From: Dipteris shenzhenensis
Lineage: Eukaryota; Polypodiophyta; Polypodiopsida; Gleicheniales
Reading direction: 5' to 3' (one strand)
Assembly (NCBI GenBank): GCA_047967505.1
Contig: CM106539.1
Length of the DNA stretch: 64,000 nt
The notes under the pieces are model-generated. The model did not search any database and was not told the DNA's origin. It saw only the letters and a list, made by a program, of their open reading frames with translations. Position numbers and translations under genes: made by a program. Shown here piece after piece: positions 10,608 through 21,538 of this stretch. Each line of letters starts with the position of its first letter. Within the stretch, counting starts at the first letter, position 1.

Positions 10608-10714
10608 CGATTCTCCGGCTCGAAATGTTTTCTCAATAGTATTACCGGTAACGTAGTTCCTCAATTTAGTTCTAACAAATGCAGCTCCTTTGCCAGGCTT
10701 GACATGTAAGAATT
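10608..10714 (-). CDS. efp: EF-P exon 3
   Basis: 107 nt between a tctgacag acceptor and a gtatgt donor. It encodes [18 protein letters not shown] and [21 protein letters not shown] is the conserved loop in which bacterial EF-P carries its modified Lys or Arg; here the loop is KPGKGAA. Confidence 0.95.
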
Positions 10715-11678
10715 CTGTCAGATCCAGACAGACAACAAAGCTGAAATCGTTGTTCCTTGAATGAAGAGTCGAAACACAAGCAGAACACGTACTAGCCCGC
10801 TTGGCATAGCTATGTAGTCAATCTCCTCGTATACACATAAACATCTTCAGAAGGAAGTGAGCTCTAAGTCGCAGCATAACATTTTACAAAATACGGCCCC
10901 TAAATCCCTTCCGAGATCACCATTCAGACTTGAAATTTCTAGAAGGCTTTTGCATCACACCTTGCACACGCCATGGCGCACCGTCAAATTCGATTGCTGT
11001 TCCAGGCCTGAAATCATTAGTTGAAATTGCGAAAATACCTGTCGAGAGAGAGGCATATCAAGGATAGAATATGGCCTGAACATTTCATAAAGGTTCTGGA
11101 AAATGTGCTTTAAGATTCGGCCAACAAGATAACGCTGTTTACGATTATACGTTTCACCAGGCAGGGACGAAGCCTAGTCCAAAAACTCTTGCCGAATGCT
11201 GCAAGTCCTCCGGATGTGATAGCCTGAAGCCTCTGCTCACTGAACATTATACTGACATTCAACCAAATACTTCAATGTATGCCAGCACTGCAGAATGGAA
11301 GTGCCGAAGTCGCCCCTCGGACAATGTGCTGTGTCCGACGCATAAACATTTTTTTACAGAGAATGTCGGACGCATAAGCTTAAGGACAATACTCTCAACA
11401 AACAAGCGAAGGTGGTAATATTCCTAGACCGTCCTGAAGGGCGAGTGCAAGGGGTAATGGGGATCAAACTCGAAGCATGCAGCACGAACACCGAATGCAA
11501 CGAATTGTCAAAGGAAAAATACATTGAGCAAAACCAGAAAAGGAGAAGTACCGAGGGGGCGATGTCGTAGGCGTGTGGTGGCTGGCGATGTGGTTGAGAG
11601 AGGCAAGCGAGCAAGCTTTACAAAAGCTGAGGATGGCGCAAGAGCAAGAGCAACCTGGTGGTGAAGGACAAGTACCAT
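10608..11678 (-). CDS. efp: Plastid-type translation elongation factor P, first three exons
   Basis: EF-P binds the ribosome next to the P site and helps peptide-bond formation at polyproline stretches. Three exons join in phase. Exon 1 (11678-11552) encodes [17 protein letters not shown] and continues rich in Ser, Thr, Ala and Arg, a typical chloroplast transit peptide of about 43 residues. Exon 2 (11038-10961) gives [20 protein letters not shown]. Exon 3 (10714-10608) gives [18 protein letters not shown], then [17 protein letters not shown], the conserved EF-P domain I. Introns are 513 and 246 bp with GT-AG borders; exon 2 lengths and phases (1 and 1) fit. The next exons, coding domains II and III, were not found: intron 3 begins at 10607 and soon meets copia-A and gypsy-1. 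The rest may lie left of the window, or the gene may be truncated. I chose Met at 11678 rather than 11747 because it gives a clean transit peptide just after the TATA box. Confidence 0.9.
10961..11038 (-). CDS. efp: EF-P exon 2
   Basis: 78 nt between a ctcgacag acceptor and a gtgtga donor. It encodes [20 protein letters not shown] then WRVQ, the start of the KOW-like domain I of EF-P. Confidence 0.92.
11552..11678 (-). CDS. efp: EF-P exon 1: start codon and transit peptide
   Basis: 127 nt: 42 codons plus one base, ending ctcg before gtactt. The first G of the split Gly codon is here and GT opens exon 2. The peptide has no acidic residues and many Ser, Thr, Arg and Ala. Confidence 0.8.
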
Positions 11679-11745
11679 CTTGATGATGGTGATGAGGATG
11701 ATGATTATACAAGTGTATGAATCTATTTGTCCCCTCGTACCTTGC

Positions 11746-11754
11746 ATTATATAG
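11746..11754 (-). promoter_or_regulatory. TATA box of the EF-P gene
   Basis: ctatataat on the minus strand, 68 bp upstream of the chosen ATG, leaving room for a 5' leader of about 40 nt. A LINE fragment starts about 20 bp further upstream, so the promoter is short or uses TE sequence. Confidence 0.6.
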
Positions 11755-11772
11755 TAACCTCATGCAAGGTAT

Positions 11773-12434
11773 CTACAAGGTGTGGAGCACGTCACTCCAA
11801 GCTCTCCCTCCATGCCAGAGATTTGAATTTACCAATGCCAGCTTTTGTTCTTTTGCTTTTCCCGTTTGAAAACTCCAAGCTTTTTTGCATATCGACCCTA
11901 GGAGAAGAAATGATCCTACTTCGGGAGAGAAGATCTTCCAAACAACCAGGAAGAGGATGGAAAACGAGCTCGAAGCCCTGTCATCAATTGGATAAAGAAA
12001 TCTCGTGCAAAAAGATAGGTGTAGAAGAGATGTAAGAATGTCTCTCTTGCATGAGAGCAAGTGGGACAAGTCGAAGAAGCAATGTGCCTAGAGGCCAAGA
12101 AAGATCCCACCGGTAAAGCCCCGACCAAACAGCAACATAGGAAGACTCTTTGCTTGAGAGGGAGTTTGTTACTCGAGATGCGCCGATGAGAAGTTCTACA
12201 CGAAGAAAGAGACTTATTTAAGTGCCAAAAGTGATTGCCATAATCCTGAATACAAGGCTGTAGAATGAAGAAGTGATATGCCTTATTGGCAGAAAGATCT
12301 ACAAATGAAAAGGAGGAGTGACCTGGAGTCTCACAATCATTTAATGAGAGAGGATCGGGATGAACACTGTTACAATGCTTCGCTGCCACAAAACCCGAGT
12401 TCTCACAGAACTGGATGCATGTCCTAGCGACCAC
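11773..12434 (-). pseudogene. LINE fragment: reverse-transcriptase zinc-binding (zf-RVT) region
   Basis: The 12434-11916 minus frame carries LPLKQRVFLCCCLVGALPVG and then CPTCSHARETFLHLFYTYLF, the zinc-binding C-terminal module (C..C...H) found after RT in plant L1-type LINEs. No RT or endonuclease remains. It lies immediately upstream of the EF-P promoter on the same strand. Confidence 0.65.
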
Positions 12435-13121
12435 AGACGCAGTTGAGAAGACAAGAATAAAAATGGCAGCCTATGATCCCAGGTGTCGGGCACTCTAGTC
12501 CCCTTAAACATGATCAACATCTTGAGGGAACCTGAAGATGGCCAAGGGATACGAAAAGTGAAGACAAACCTTCATTGGTTGAGGTATGTGGGTACCGTTA
12601 CAGCACACCATGAGTTTTCGTCCGATTGGGGAGCTAGATTGGATAGACTTAAGACCCCCCTAGGATCCCTTAAAGCAGAGGAAGCCCCTCTAGCTGAGGT
12701 TAAGGCCCCTTCAAAAGCTAAGCCACCTCTAAAAAGCAAGGTCGTGAAGGCCAAAGGTACGGAGACCTCTCCAAAGGAGAAGCAACCCACCTTAAAAGGC
12801 TTGGAGGGTGACGAGGAAGAAGAAGCTGATTTACGCCAAGTCCCCAAGTACTTTAAAGCTTACATGGTCCAAGACCCCAAGTGAGTTATGACGGCAAAGC
12901 AAGGGAACCAATATAGTTATGATGGCCTGGCTAAGGTCAAGGAAGTGAACCTTGCCAATGAAGGCGAAGACCCTAAACCAGTCTATATAGCTGTGATGAC
13001 GACTTGAACCCTGAGCAAGAACAAGCCTTACTTGCTATGTTGCATGAGTTTCAAGATTACTGTGCTTGGAAGTACACTTATATGAAGGGCATGTTGCGAG
13101 AGGCCATAACACACCATCCCT

Positions 13122-13540
13122 ATGTTGGATGAAATTAGACCGGTGCGGTGGAGATCCTACTCGATGAATCCAAAGTATGCGATGATTTCCAAGAAAGAAA
13201 TACATAAGTTAATTGACATAGGATTCATCTATGAGATTGAACATATGGAATGGGTATCCCCCATCATCATAGTGCTAAAAAAGAGTGGCAAGATCAAAGT
13301 ACGCTTAGATTTAAAAAAGGTAAATGCCACGACTCTCGTAAAGACCACTACCCATTGCTACTGATGCCCTTTACGGAGCATCTTCTAGAGAGAGTCGTTG
13401 GAAAGGAAGGTTATAGCTTCTTGGTCTATCGCACTAGAGAATTAGCACAAAACCGTGTTTGCCACATGGAATGGGGGGTTTATGCTTCTAAGGTGATGCT
13501 CTTTGGGCTCACTAATGCCCCACAACATTCCAAAGGCTAA
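13122..13540 (+). pseudogene. gypsy-2 reverse transcriptase, N-terminal part
   Basis: SMNPKYAMISKKEIHKLIDI, then GFIYEIEHMEWVSPIIIVLK, then VRLDLKKVNATT are the start of a gypsy RT. A frameshift near 13350 follows, then MLFGLTNAP (about 13495-13520). The catalytic YVDD block is missing: the sequence passes directly into RNase H at about 13600, so part of RT is deleted. Confidence 0.75.
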
Positions 13541-13599
13541 TGATCACAACCTTTGGCATCAACCCCGATTTTGCGAGCCTAGAATTGGGATTTGATATT

Positions 13600-13892
13600 T
13601 CATGTCCATATTGATGCCTCAAAGTTCATAATAGGGTGTGTATTATGTGCAACAAGGTGAGTTTAATCTAGATGATTCGATATATTTTGCAAGCCACAAA
13701 GTGAATGACGTGAAAACAAACTATACCACGATTGAGCGGGAAGACCTTGCCATGGTATATGCAGTAAAGAAGTTTAGGCATTGCTTATTGACAAACATGT
13801 TTTTCTTCTTTGTATATCACCAAACTCTTCTCTATCTGGTTAATAAGCCATGTATGACTGGAGGCATCAATGCTCATTCTTTTAGAGTTTGA
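13600..13892 (+). pseudogene. gypsy-2 RNase H fragment
   Basis: IYFASHKVNDVKTNYTTIER, then EDLAMVYAVKKFRHCLL and VYHQTLLYLVNKP match the gypsy RNase H core (YASR..N.AE.NYTTTEKE..AVV.A..KFR.YLL..). It ends at 13892. Confidence 0.75.
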
Positions 13893-14199
13893 TTTCATCG
13901 TCACTGTAAGGAAGGGACGTACGCATTTTATGGCTCATCACATGTCTCGCATTCCCAATGGAGAACCAACAACATGAATGGAGGATGATCTTCTAAATGC
14001 CCTTTTATTCATGGTTGACCTAGTCCTGGAATGGGCTCAAGAGATTGAACACTTCCTACCCAATGGATTCCCCCAAGATAAGGTACTTAATAAGGATAGG
14101 GCCAGGAAACTTATCAAGGATGTGGCTCCCTATTAATCAATAGCCGAACAACTCTATCAAATGGGGAAGGATGGCATAATGCACCATTGTGTTTGGGAA

Positions 14200-15420
14200 A
14201 ATAGTTTGTGGAGGTCTTAGACGAAGCACATTCGAGCATCGTCAATGGTCATTTCGCTGAAGAGCTTATGGCTCGCAAGGTATTGCTAGTTCGATTATGG
14301 TGTCCCATGCTCTTCATAGATGCCATCGAGTTTTTTAATTGATGTGATCCCTGCCAGCGAATCTCCATACCCCATAGCCAAGATTGCATGCTTTTGACCG
14401 CAGTCCTTACAAATCAACCCTTCTAAAAGTGGGGTATTGATTTTACAATTAGTCCAGCTGCTGCTGCTAAAGTGGGCAGAAGGCACGACCACAAGGAAAG
14501 TGGATGTGAGAATGTAATATCATGCTTCGGTCTCCCACTAGAAATTGCGAGTGATTGAGGAACACACTTCGTTAATGACACAATTCGCATACAAATGAGT
14601 GAGTTCCTCATCATTCATCGAAAATCCACACCTTATTATCCTCGAGCTAATGGACAAGCCGAGATCTCGAACAAGACCTTGTGCCACACCAACATGCACG
14701 GTAGAAGCCAGTTGTAATGACTAGGAACTTAAACTCACCACCGCACTTTGGGCATACAAAATGGCATATAAGGTCGCTACCAATTGCATACCCTTTAGCC
14801 TAGCATTTGGGTAGAAGCAATCATGCCTATGGAATTCATAGCAAGCCTCATAGTTGCAGTTAGAGACCGAATATCCAATCAGATGATTCCAAAAAGGGAT
14901 AAAATTTTCGATGAGAGAGCAGGTCCACGCAAAATCCAAAATTTCACCCAGGAGCATGTCGCATCGCGGCCCCAAAATGGACTCGAAAATAGTTGACCCT
15001 CTAGTGGACCAAGAAATTAGCTGAGGCATTTCATGAACTCAAGAAACAAGCTATGCTAATCAAGCTTGAAAAGCTTAACGAGACAAGGTTGAGAGCAGCT
15101 TATGGCATAAAGCTCAAAAAACTACGCCCCAAAAAGTGGTTTGAACGGAACCTCCAAAACAAGCACCTCAAATAAGGAAACCTTGCATTATTATATAGCG
15201 TAAGGAACATGATCGAGGTATGGGTCCATATCAGGTTGTGAAAATCACACCCCAAGGGTCATGTAGAATCATGACCCTTGATGGCATTTGAATGGATGGT
15301 TACATCAAAGGTAGTAAGCTCAAATGCTACTATGGCCCATTAACACTCCAAATGCTACAGGCCATCCATCAAGAAAAAGAGCTCAAGAAGAAAGTCACTC
15401 GTATGAGACGACAAGAGATA
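14200..15420 (+). pseudogene. gypsy-2 integrase fragments
   Basis: Translated fragments in several frames fit a gypsy integrase: a start matching EEAHSSIVNGHFA (about 14225), a late core around 14620-14660 (YYPRANGQAEISNKTL), and a tail around 15270-15350 (KLKCYYGPL). It is heavily broken. Confidence 0.55.
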
Positions 15421-15429
15421 GAGGAAGGG

Positions 15430-17345
15430 TCGGCAAGCTAAAGCAAAAAAATTAAGGCTACTAACAATTTGCAAGGCATCCGTGGAAGGGTTAAACCCCA
15501 TGGATGATCTCACAATTGCCCCACCTAGGGTACAAGCGGCCTTCCAATTGCGCAGGGAAACTATTTGCTTTGCAAAGGCCTTCATCAACCCTGGTGTAAG
15601 CAGTAACTTGATATCATATGAGATGCGCACCCAACTCCTGACATTTAAGGTAGCACTAGAACCTACACCTCTCACATGCAATGAACGGAAAAACCTCACC
15701 CGCCGCAATAGGTTGTGTGGAATTGCCCATATCAATTAATAACCATAGCGTGGCCAGTAGATGTTATGTCATGCCTGTAGGTGCAATGGACAAATAGGTA
15801 ATTATCAGAAGAACTTGGTGTTGGGCAGTTAACTGCCAAATCAATTGATGGGAATGCACCGCGATATTAACCAATGATGGCCGCACCTCTGCCATCTCAA
15901 TTGGCAAAGAGAACTTAGGTTCAAAAATTCATGTGATCCATAAGACCAGCAAGATGGCCACAAGACCCTTACACACGATTGAAGCTTCCTCGTCCACCAT
16001 TGCTAACATCCTAATGGAAACAATATCCTCGCAACAAGATGATCCCATTGCAACACTAGAAGGAAACAACAATGGATTGATAGTAGCTCTACCGACCCCT
16101 CCAATGGCTCATACACCAAAAGGGAAGGGGCCCCACTAGCTTCCAAAAGGTACACCTCCAGCGACCTCTCAGTCTATGGAAGGTCAGACTCATTGCGTAG
16201 CTTTGCTTCCCACCTCCTACATCAACGGGGGTTCAAGCTGCTCAATCGAAGAAATCTCGATTTAGAAGATGCAAGACCGCAAACGGAATATAGAAGTACC
16301 ATTTCAGGTACCTAAGTGATTGCTACAGGTGTAAGGTTTCTACGATGGCAATGACTACATATGCGTGCCTAGCGTAATATCTATGACAACTACATCCCCT
16401 TGTAAGCCTCATACTGAGACCAAGCATCCGTTGACATCATTCATGGCTAAGAGAATAGTAGTGCCACAAGAACCTACCTGTAAAAATGAGGTAGCTACAC
16501 AGGGACCTATTGCTGGGACCTCAAAGCAAAATATGGCTAAGATGAAACCACCAGAGACTCCCTTCTATCCCTGAGTGATTATGTTACAAGGAACAGCTTC
16601 ACAAGCGGCCCCGTAGTAGTGGCACAAGAACATATCCCTAAAAATGGGGCAATAATACAAGAACCTGCTATTTTAAAAGGAAAATGTGAAGCTCATTGGA
16701 TTCCCAGTTGTCACCCACCAAGGCTTGTACTTTTGCCTCAACATTGGCAATGAACATTGGTAGCCACACAAGAAAGTGGAGCAGTCCCACAAGAACCTAC
16801 CATCACTTCAACGCCACAGAAACTAGGTCAAGTAGTTCCTCAAGTCTATGCAAGCTATCCTACTACCGATCAATGAAGGTGCCCTACCTACACGATTTAA
16901 CACCAATGAGCTGATAATGCCATTCATGCATACTTCCAAGGTGCACCTCTCCACTTTCTTCATAGGTGCTCTCAATAAGTACGCGGCATGGAAAGAAGAC
17001 ATGTGCTCTAGGTCCTAACACTCTTGAGTCCATTGTTCCTGCGTTCGGCCTAGGTGAGAATAGGCGGAAGGCATTGTAGGTGAAATTAGGAAGCTACCAT
17101 GTCTAGTACATCTTTAGGTGAAAATGGCAACCCCTTGTGTCAACTGGTTGTTCTTCTATGAATATTGGTTCAGCATCAATCTAAATAGTTGATTAGGCTC
17201 CATGTGTCTGCATGCATTCCATCCGTAGGGTCCCTAGCTCAAAAGAACATAGTCTAAGTTAGCACAAGGATAAGGTCAATATTTCACTATCATAGCATCC
17301 ATGTAACTCGATGCACTCACGCTCATCTAAGTGAAGTCCAAGAAG
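15430..17345 (+). mobile_element. Protease-like gypsy block, copy 1
   Basis: 15482-15739 encodes a retropepsin-like segment where FINPGVSSNLISYEM aligns with IDPGASHNLIAYEM of the copy at 24.9 kb; the catalytic Asp has become Asn. A region with recurring QEPT-type peptides (caagaacct) follows, about 16460-16860. Similarity to 24640-26530 runs over about 1.9 kb. The block follows the integrase tail of gypsy-2, whereas protease normally precedes RT, so it is probably part of a second element. Confidence 0.6.
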
Positions 17346-20300
17346 GTTATCTAGCTAATCAAATTCCAAAACAGGTCCCTTAAAATGAAGTCACTGCTTT
17401 AAGGCTAACGCAGCAAGCGACTACCTTAGTCGCGCTGTGCTAAGCTTAATGCTACGACTCCTAACCCACTGCTCTATTAACATTGACTTGTTACTATATA
17501 TTACAAATCGATACTTTAGTGCTAACACAATGACTACATAACGTAACGACATGCTTTCAAGCTATGTTGTGTTAATGCTAATGCTGACCCGTTACATTAA
17601 CAGGTCCACTAAATAAACAGGTAGCCTCATTCTGCAAGTTCTCACTTGGCAGTGTACCGAAACTCTGCCAAAATTTTCTTTGAAATTTCAGAGCATCCAA
17701 AAGCTCCCAACATCACTCCAGCTCACATGCCCACTTTAGGTTAGCCTCTTCTTCACGTTCTCTCAGCACCCGATATTTATTTTTCGTAGACGAGAGCTCC
17801 AACCCAAGGAACGAAGCCTCTTTAACCTTCCCACCTTCTACTATGCCCTCGTCTTCCTGATCCCTCTTCCCTCTCAAATGGAACCGGATCCATCAGCATA
17901 GCAAGCTACTCATGAGCCAGAGCCATCTACCCTCAAGAAGATATGGATCACAAACACAGAGGATGTCCAGAACTACTCCAAACATGCCATGCAAGTTGTT
18001 CAATTCTCCCTAGACCCAAATGACTGGAATGACTACAAGGAGTGGTTATCTACTCATAATATAAGTGCAATGCTAAAGATTAGAAGCTCTACTACCACAA
18101 TGCTGAAGCATACTAGGCTATGCAAGATCCAAAGGTGGTACTACTAATACAAGCAATGGGCTTGCACACAATGGCCAACAATTTTCCCTACCACTAAAAT
18201 CTTTGCTAGGTGATCGATTTTGTGGACAAGTTCAATAACTCCTCGAGCTACACCAGCTGGCTCAATGCAGATGGGGAGTATCATTATTACTAGTTTACTG
18301 CAGAGATGGTCTGCCAAGCTTTTGGGCTACCCCATGTCACGAAGCCATATGTGACACTACATGGAATGGACAAGCGGCTAGAAGGCCTGATGGAGTACAA
18401 CACTAAGATTTAGAGGGGTGGCATAACTATCGGTATGATCAAGAATGTGACATTGGTGAAGGTAGCACAAGTGCTCACTCTCCTCAGCTCATGGAGAATC
18501 ACACTGTGATCCTCCCAAATCTATTGGTGCACCTCCAAAAGCCAGAGAGAGACTAATTGTGCAAAACACTTTTATAGAGAATTTGTCTGCATGTGTACAC
18601 ATGGGGAAAGAAGGTTACAGTGCTACGACTAAATTGTACATTACTAATGGTTCTAACCAAAAGGTCCACTCCCAGAAAGCCCTCACCTAAGAAAAGGAGA
18701 GAGGAGTAGACAAGCTGACAAGTAGTCAAAGAAGTAGAGTCCAAAAGAAAACAAGAGCAGGATGCTCTACCATGGCGGCCGAGCTAAAAAGGCAATTGGA
18801 GGAAGAAACAAGAGTTGCACAAGACAAAGGAGGAGCCAAATAGAGTGCATGCAAAGGTTTCTTTCCCACCGACAAAATCCATGATCAATGTGGTGGAAAA
18901 TTATCACTCTCAATGAGCAAGATCTGGAGTCGCAACTAAGCAAAAAGACATTAGTGATGGTGGTAACATGATCATAGCAAAGTTTGTTGAGTGCACCTTT
19001 GAAGGACGAACTGTAAAAGGAAGGCATGCAACTAGTGCTCAACCGGTAGGACCAAGTCAAGGTGTGGGCTGCAATGATGGAATGGGTCCAATAGTGGTGC
19101 CTGAGAGTGTCACCCAAACATGCGCAAAGTTATATCAACTATCAGTATCGACAAAGGGCAACTACAAAATCTTTTGGAAGATCTTAATAGACAAGCAATC
19201 CACATGTCAATGCAATAGTTACTTATACTTATTCCAAGTTTCCACCAACAAATTTGCCATCAAATTATGGGGACTGATTGTGCATGAAGTAAGGCACTAT
19301 GTTTATAGGGACCATACAAGGCAATATGTGTGTAGGCACCATACACATTGTTGGTTTTCTTTATGCAGGCAAAAATCCAACTTGACAAATAAGAAGATTT
19401 GGTATGTGATGGAATAGTTTTGGTAATAACAATTAAGCTAGTAGGATAGTGTATTCGAGGTGTTTCAATAGATGGGCATCGATAGAAAATGTACTATAGC
19501 TTGGTAACCTAGGATTTGGAACCAATCATAGTGAGAATGGAATATCAAGATGTTTAGCCATTGGGGCTCATACCAGGCTTGACAATGCAAGTATTTGAAA
19601 TCTCCTTCATGGTGCAAGCATTAGTTCTACATATGGAGGGTATCAAAGGAGCACATCCAATGCTATTAGGTCAACCTTAGCTTTGTCAAGCTTAGATTAA
19701 GTAGCATTGGCATGCAGATGTCATCACCATCCATTCATTAAGATAGGAAAAAGATTCCATTATCAAAATGTCTATCTATTCCAACACATCTCTGACCACA
19801 AGTTGTTTGGCACTATTAAGAAAAAGGTACAATTAGACTATGGCACATATCCATGTTGCTAAGCAAATATAGCTCAAGCACCCACAACATAAAAGCTACA
19901 TTTTGTCTATTAGCCATATCTAGTAATAGAAAACCTCTAAACCAGCCTTGCCACCCATGACTTGGATCTATCATTATATCTTATTTGAGAAATAGAATAC
20001 CAATGAGATCCAATCGGATGGTGCTCGACAGAAATAGTACAACCTACTTAGGATGACAATGAGGAGTTTTGAAGACAAATAATGCAACTCATTCCAAAAT
20101 TGCTACCACAAGGGCCACTGTAGAATGCCATTAGGGAGCAAATGTAGGAAGTAGCCACATCTCACACAGAGCAAATCTGTGGTCCAAACACTACACTCAA
20201 TAAGCTGCACAAGTCAACATTATCATTGGATCGGCTATTTCAAAGACCTATCTGCAGAACAAAACAAGTGAATGTCTGTGGCAAAGCAATATACAAAATA

Positions 20301-21538
20301 AAGGATAGGATGAAAATGGATGCATGAGATTCAATTGTTGACATGATATAAATATGGTGTTATAAGGGATGTGAAATAAAAAGAAAGCAATCATCTCATA
20401 GATGAAACTCCTATTATTGAATCAAATGAATGAAGAACTAGAGGATACAATTCAAGCTCTATTGCTATAAAGCACCATGGCATTGCACCAAGATCTATTT
20501 GAAGATCTTAATAGAGATGAGAATCTTGAATTCAATGGAGGCACGTGTAGATCAAAATGTTAAATGCATTACCCAATCCTAAATTTGGATAGACAAGTGG
20601 GTAAAAATGTTTCAACCTATTGAAAGAATCTTTTAAACCAAAATTTGCACTCAAAGATTCATGGAATATATAAAAATAGCAATATTATTTTCCAAATTTC
20701 AATAGTTCCCTTAGTTCTCACCAATTTCCTTTGATTATTTTAACTCATCATGGCTAGGATAATCTCTAAAGAGCTCCCCATTACTACTTTCCCTTTATTG
20801 CTCAAAGAAGACGATGGCATTATATAAGGGACCAACATCAATCTTCTCGATTATTTTCTTGTTTAGATGGTTTAGGTTAGCAAGACAGCATGTCATTACC
20901 ATGATAGTATAAAGGATATCTATTTTCAAGGATCTTTTTACCCAATCACAACCTTGTTCATTGCATGTGTGCTGGGCATGAGGTAGTCAATAATGCGAGC
21001 AACTCCATAAAGTGAGCAAGATGGAAACAAAAGATGAGTGACCAAGCTATTATTTTTAGAGATGCTTGAGATTTGATGGCATAGGTGATGGTGACATAAC
21101 AAGCTTACCTTGCGAGCTAGAATTTTCAAAGCAGGCACAAAGTGGAGATGATGATGTGATGTGTCCACTACAATATCAGCTCGGGATGAGTTGATGGAGC
21201 AATTGGTTCTTAACTAACTTGAAGTAGTGGAATAGGGTGCCATGCAAGTTGAGGATATCAACGTGCCATCCAAGGGTAGAGGGAGGTGATATCTATCCAC
21301 CAAGTAGGTCACTAGAACCTCTCCAAAGACCATTTGTCAATATGACAACTACGAGGTGAGATTTTCTTCTTAAGTTAGGCTCCATTGATTGGGTGGGTTG
21401 TGGACTAGCTAGTTGTAGTACATTGGTTGTGGGACAACGTTCCAAATAAGCATATGAGGCTTCCATATATATGAATCAAAGTTTAAAATTGGAGCTTTAC
21501 ATTGGGAAATGTGGGCATGATCTAATGAAGCAATACTT
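17346..21538 (+). mobile_element. Degenerate gypsy gag and protease region (gypsy-3)
   Basis: No long ORF survives. 17940-18420 translates in pieces to a gag-like region (SSSYTSWLNADGEYHYY, then FGLPHVTKPYVTLHGMD). 19520-19700 translates across one stop to MEYQDV, then PLGLIPGLTMQVFEISF and HPMLLGQP, the C-terminal half of a gypsy retropepsin (usual HP.LLGRPWL). The rest, notably 19780-21538, holds nothing I recognise. The LINE at 21539 truncates it. Confidence 0.5.

Larger units (their letters stand above)
12435..15420 (+). mobile_element. Decayed Ty3/gypsy pol region (gypsy-2)
   Basis: On the plus strand, pieces follow in the order pre-RT linker (12483-13110), RT (13122-13540), RNase H (13610-13892), integrase (about 14200-15100) and integrase C-terminal tail (15270-15420). 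The linker resembles Tat/Athila-type elements (QALLAMLHEFQDYCAWKYTY is readable across a frameshift). Stops and frameshifts are frequent and no LTR was found. It is much older than copia-A. Confidence 0.7.

Noticed and set aside
10490-10660. Minus-strand open frame continuing past the EF-P exon 3 donor ([20 protein letters not shown])
   Set aside because: It looks protein-like, but it is in a different frame from EF-P and overlaps exon 3 and the intron; no family match is apparent.
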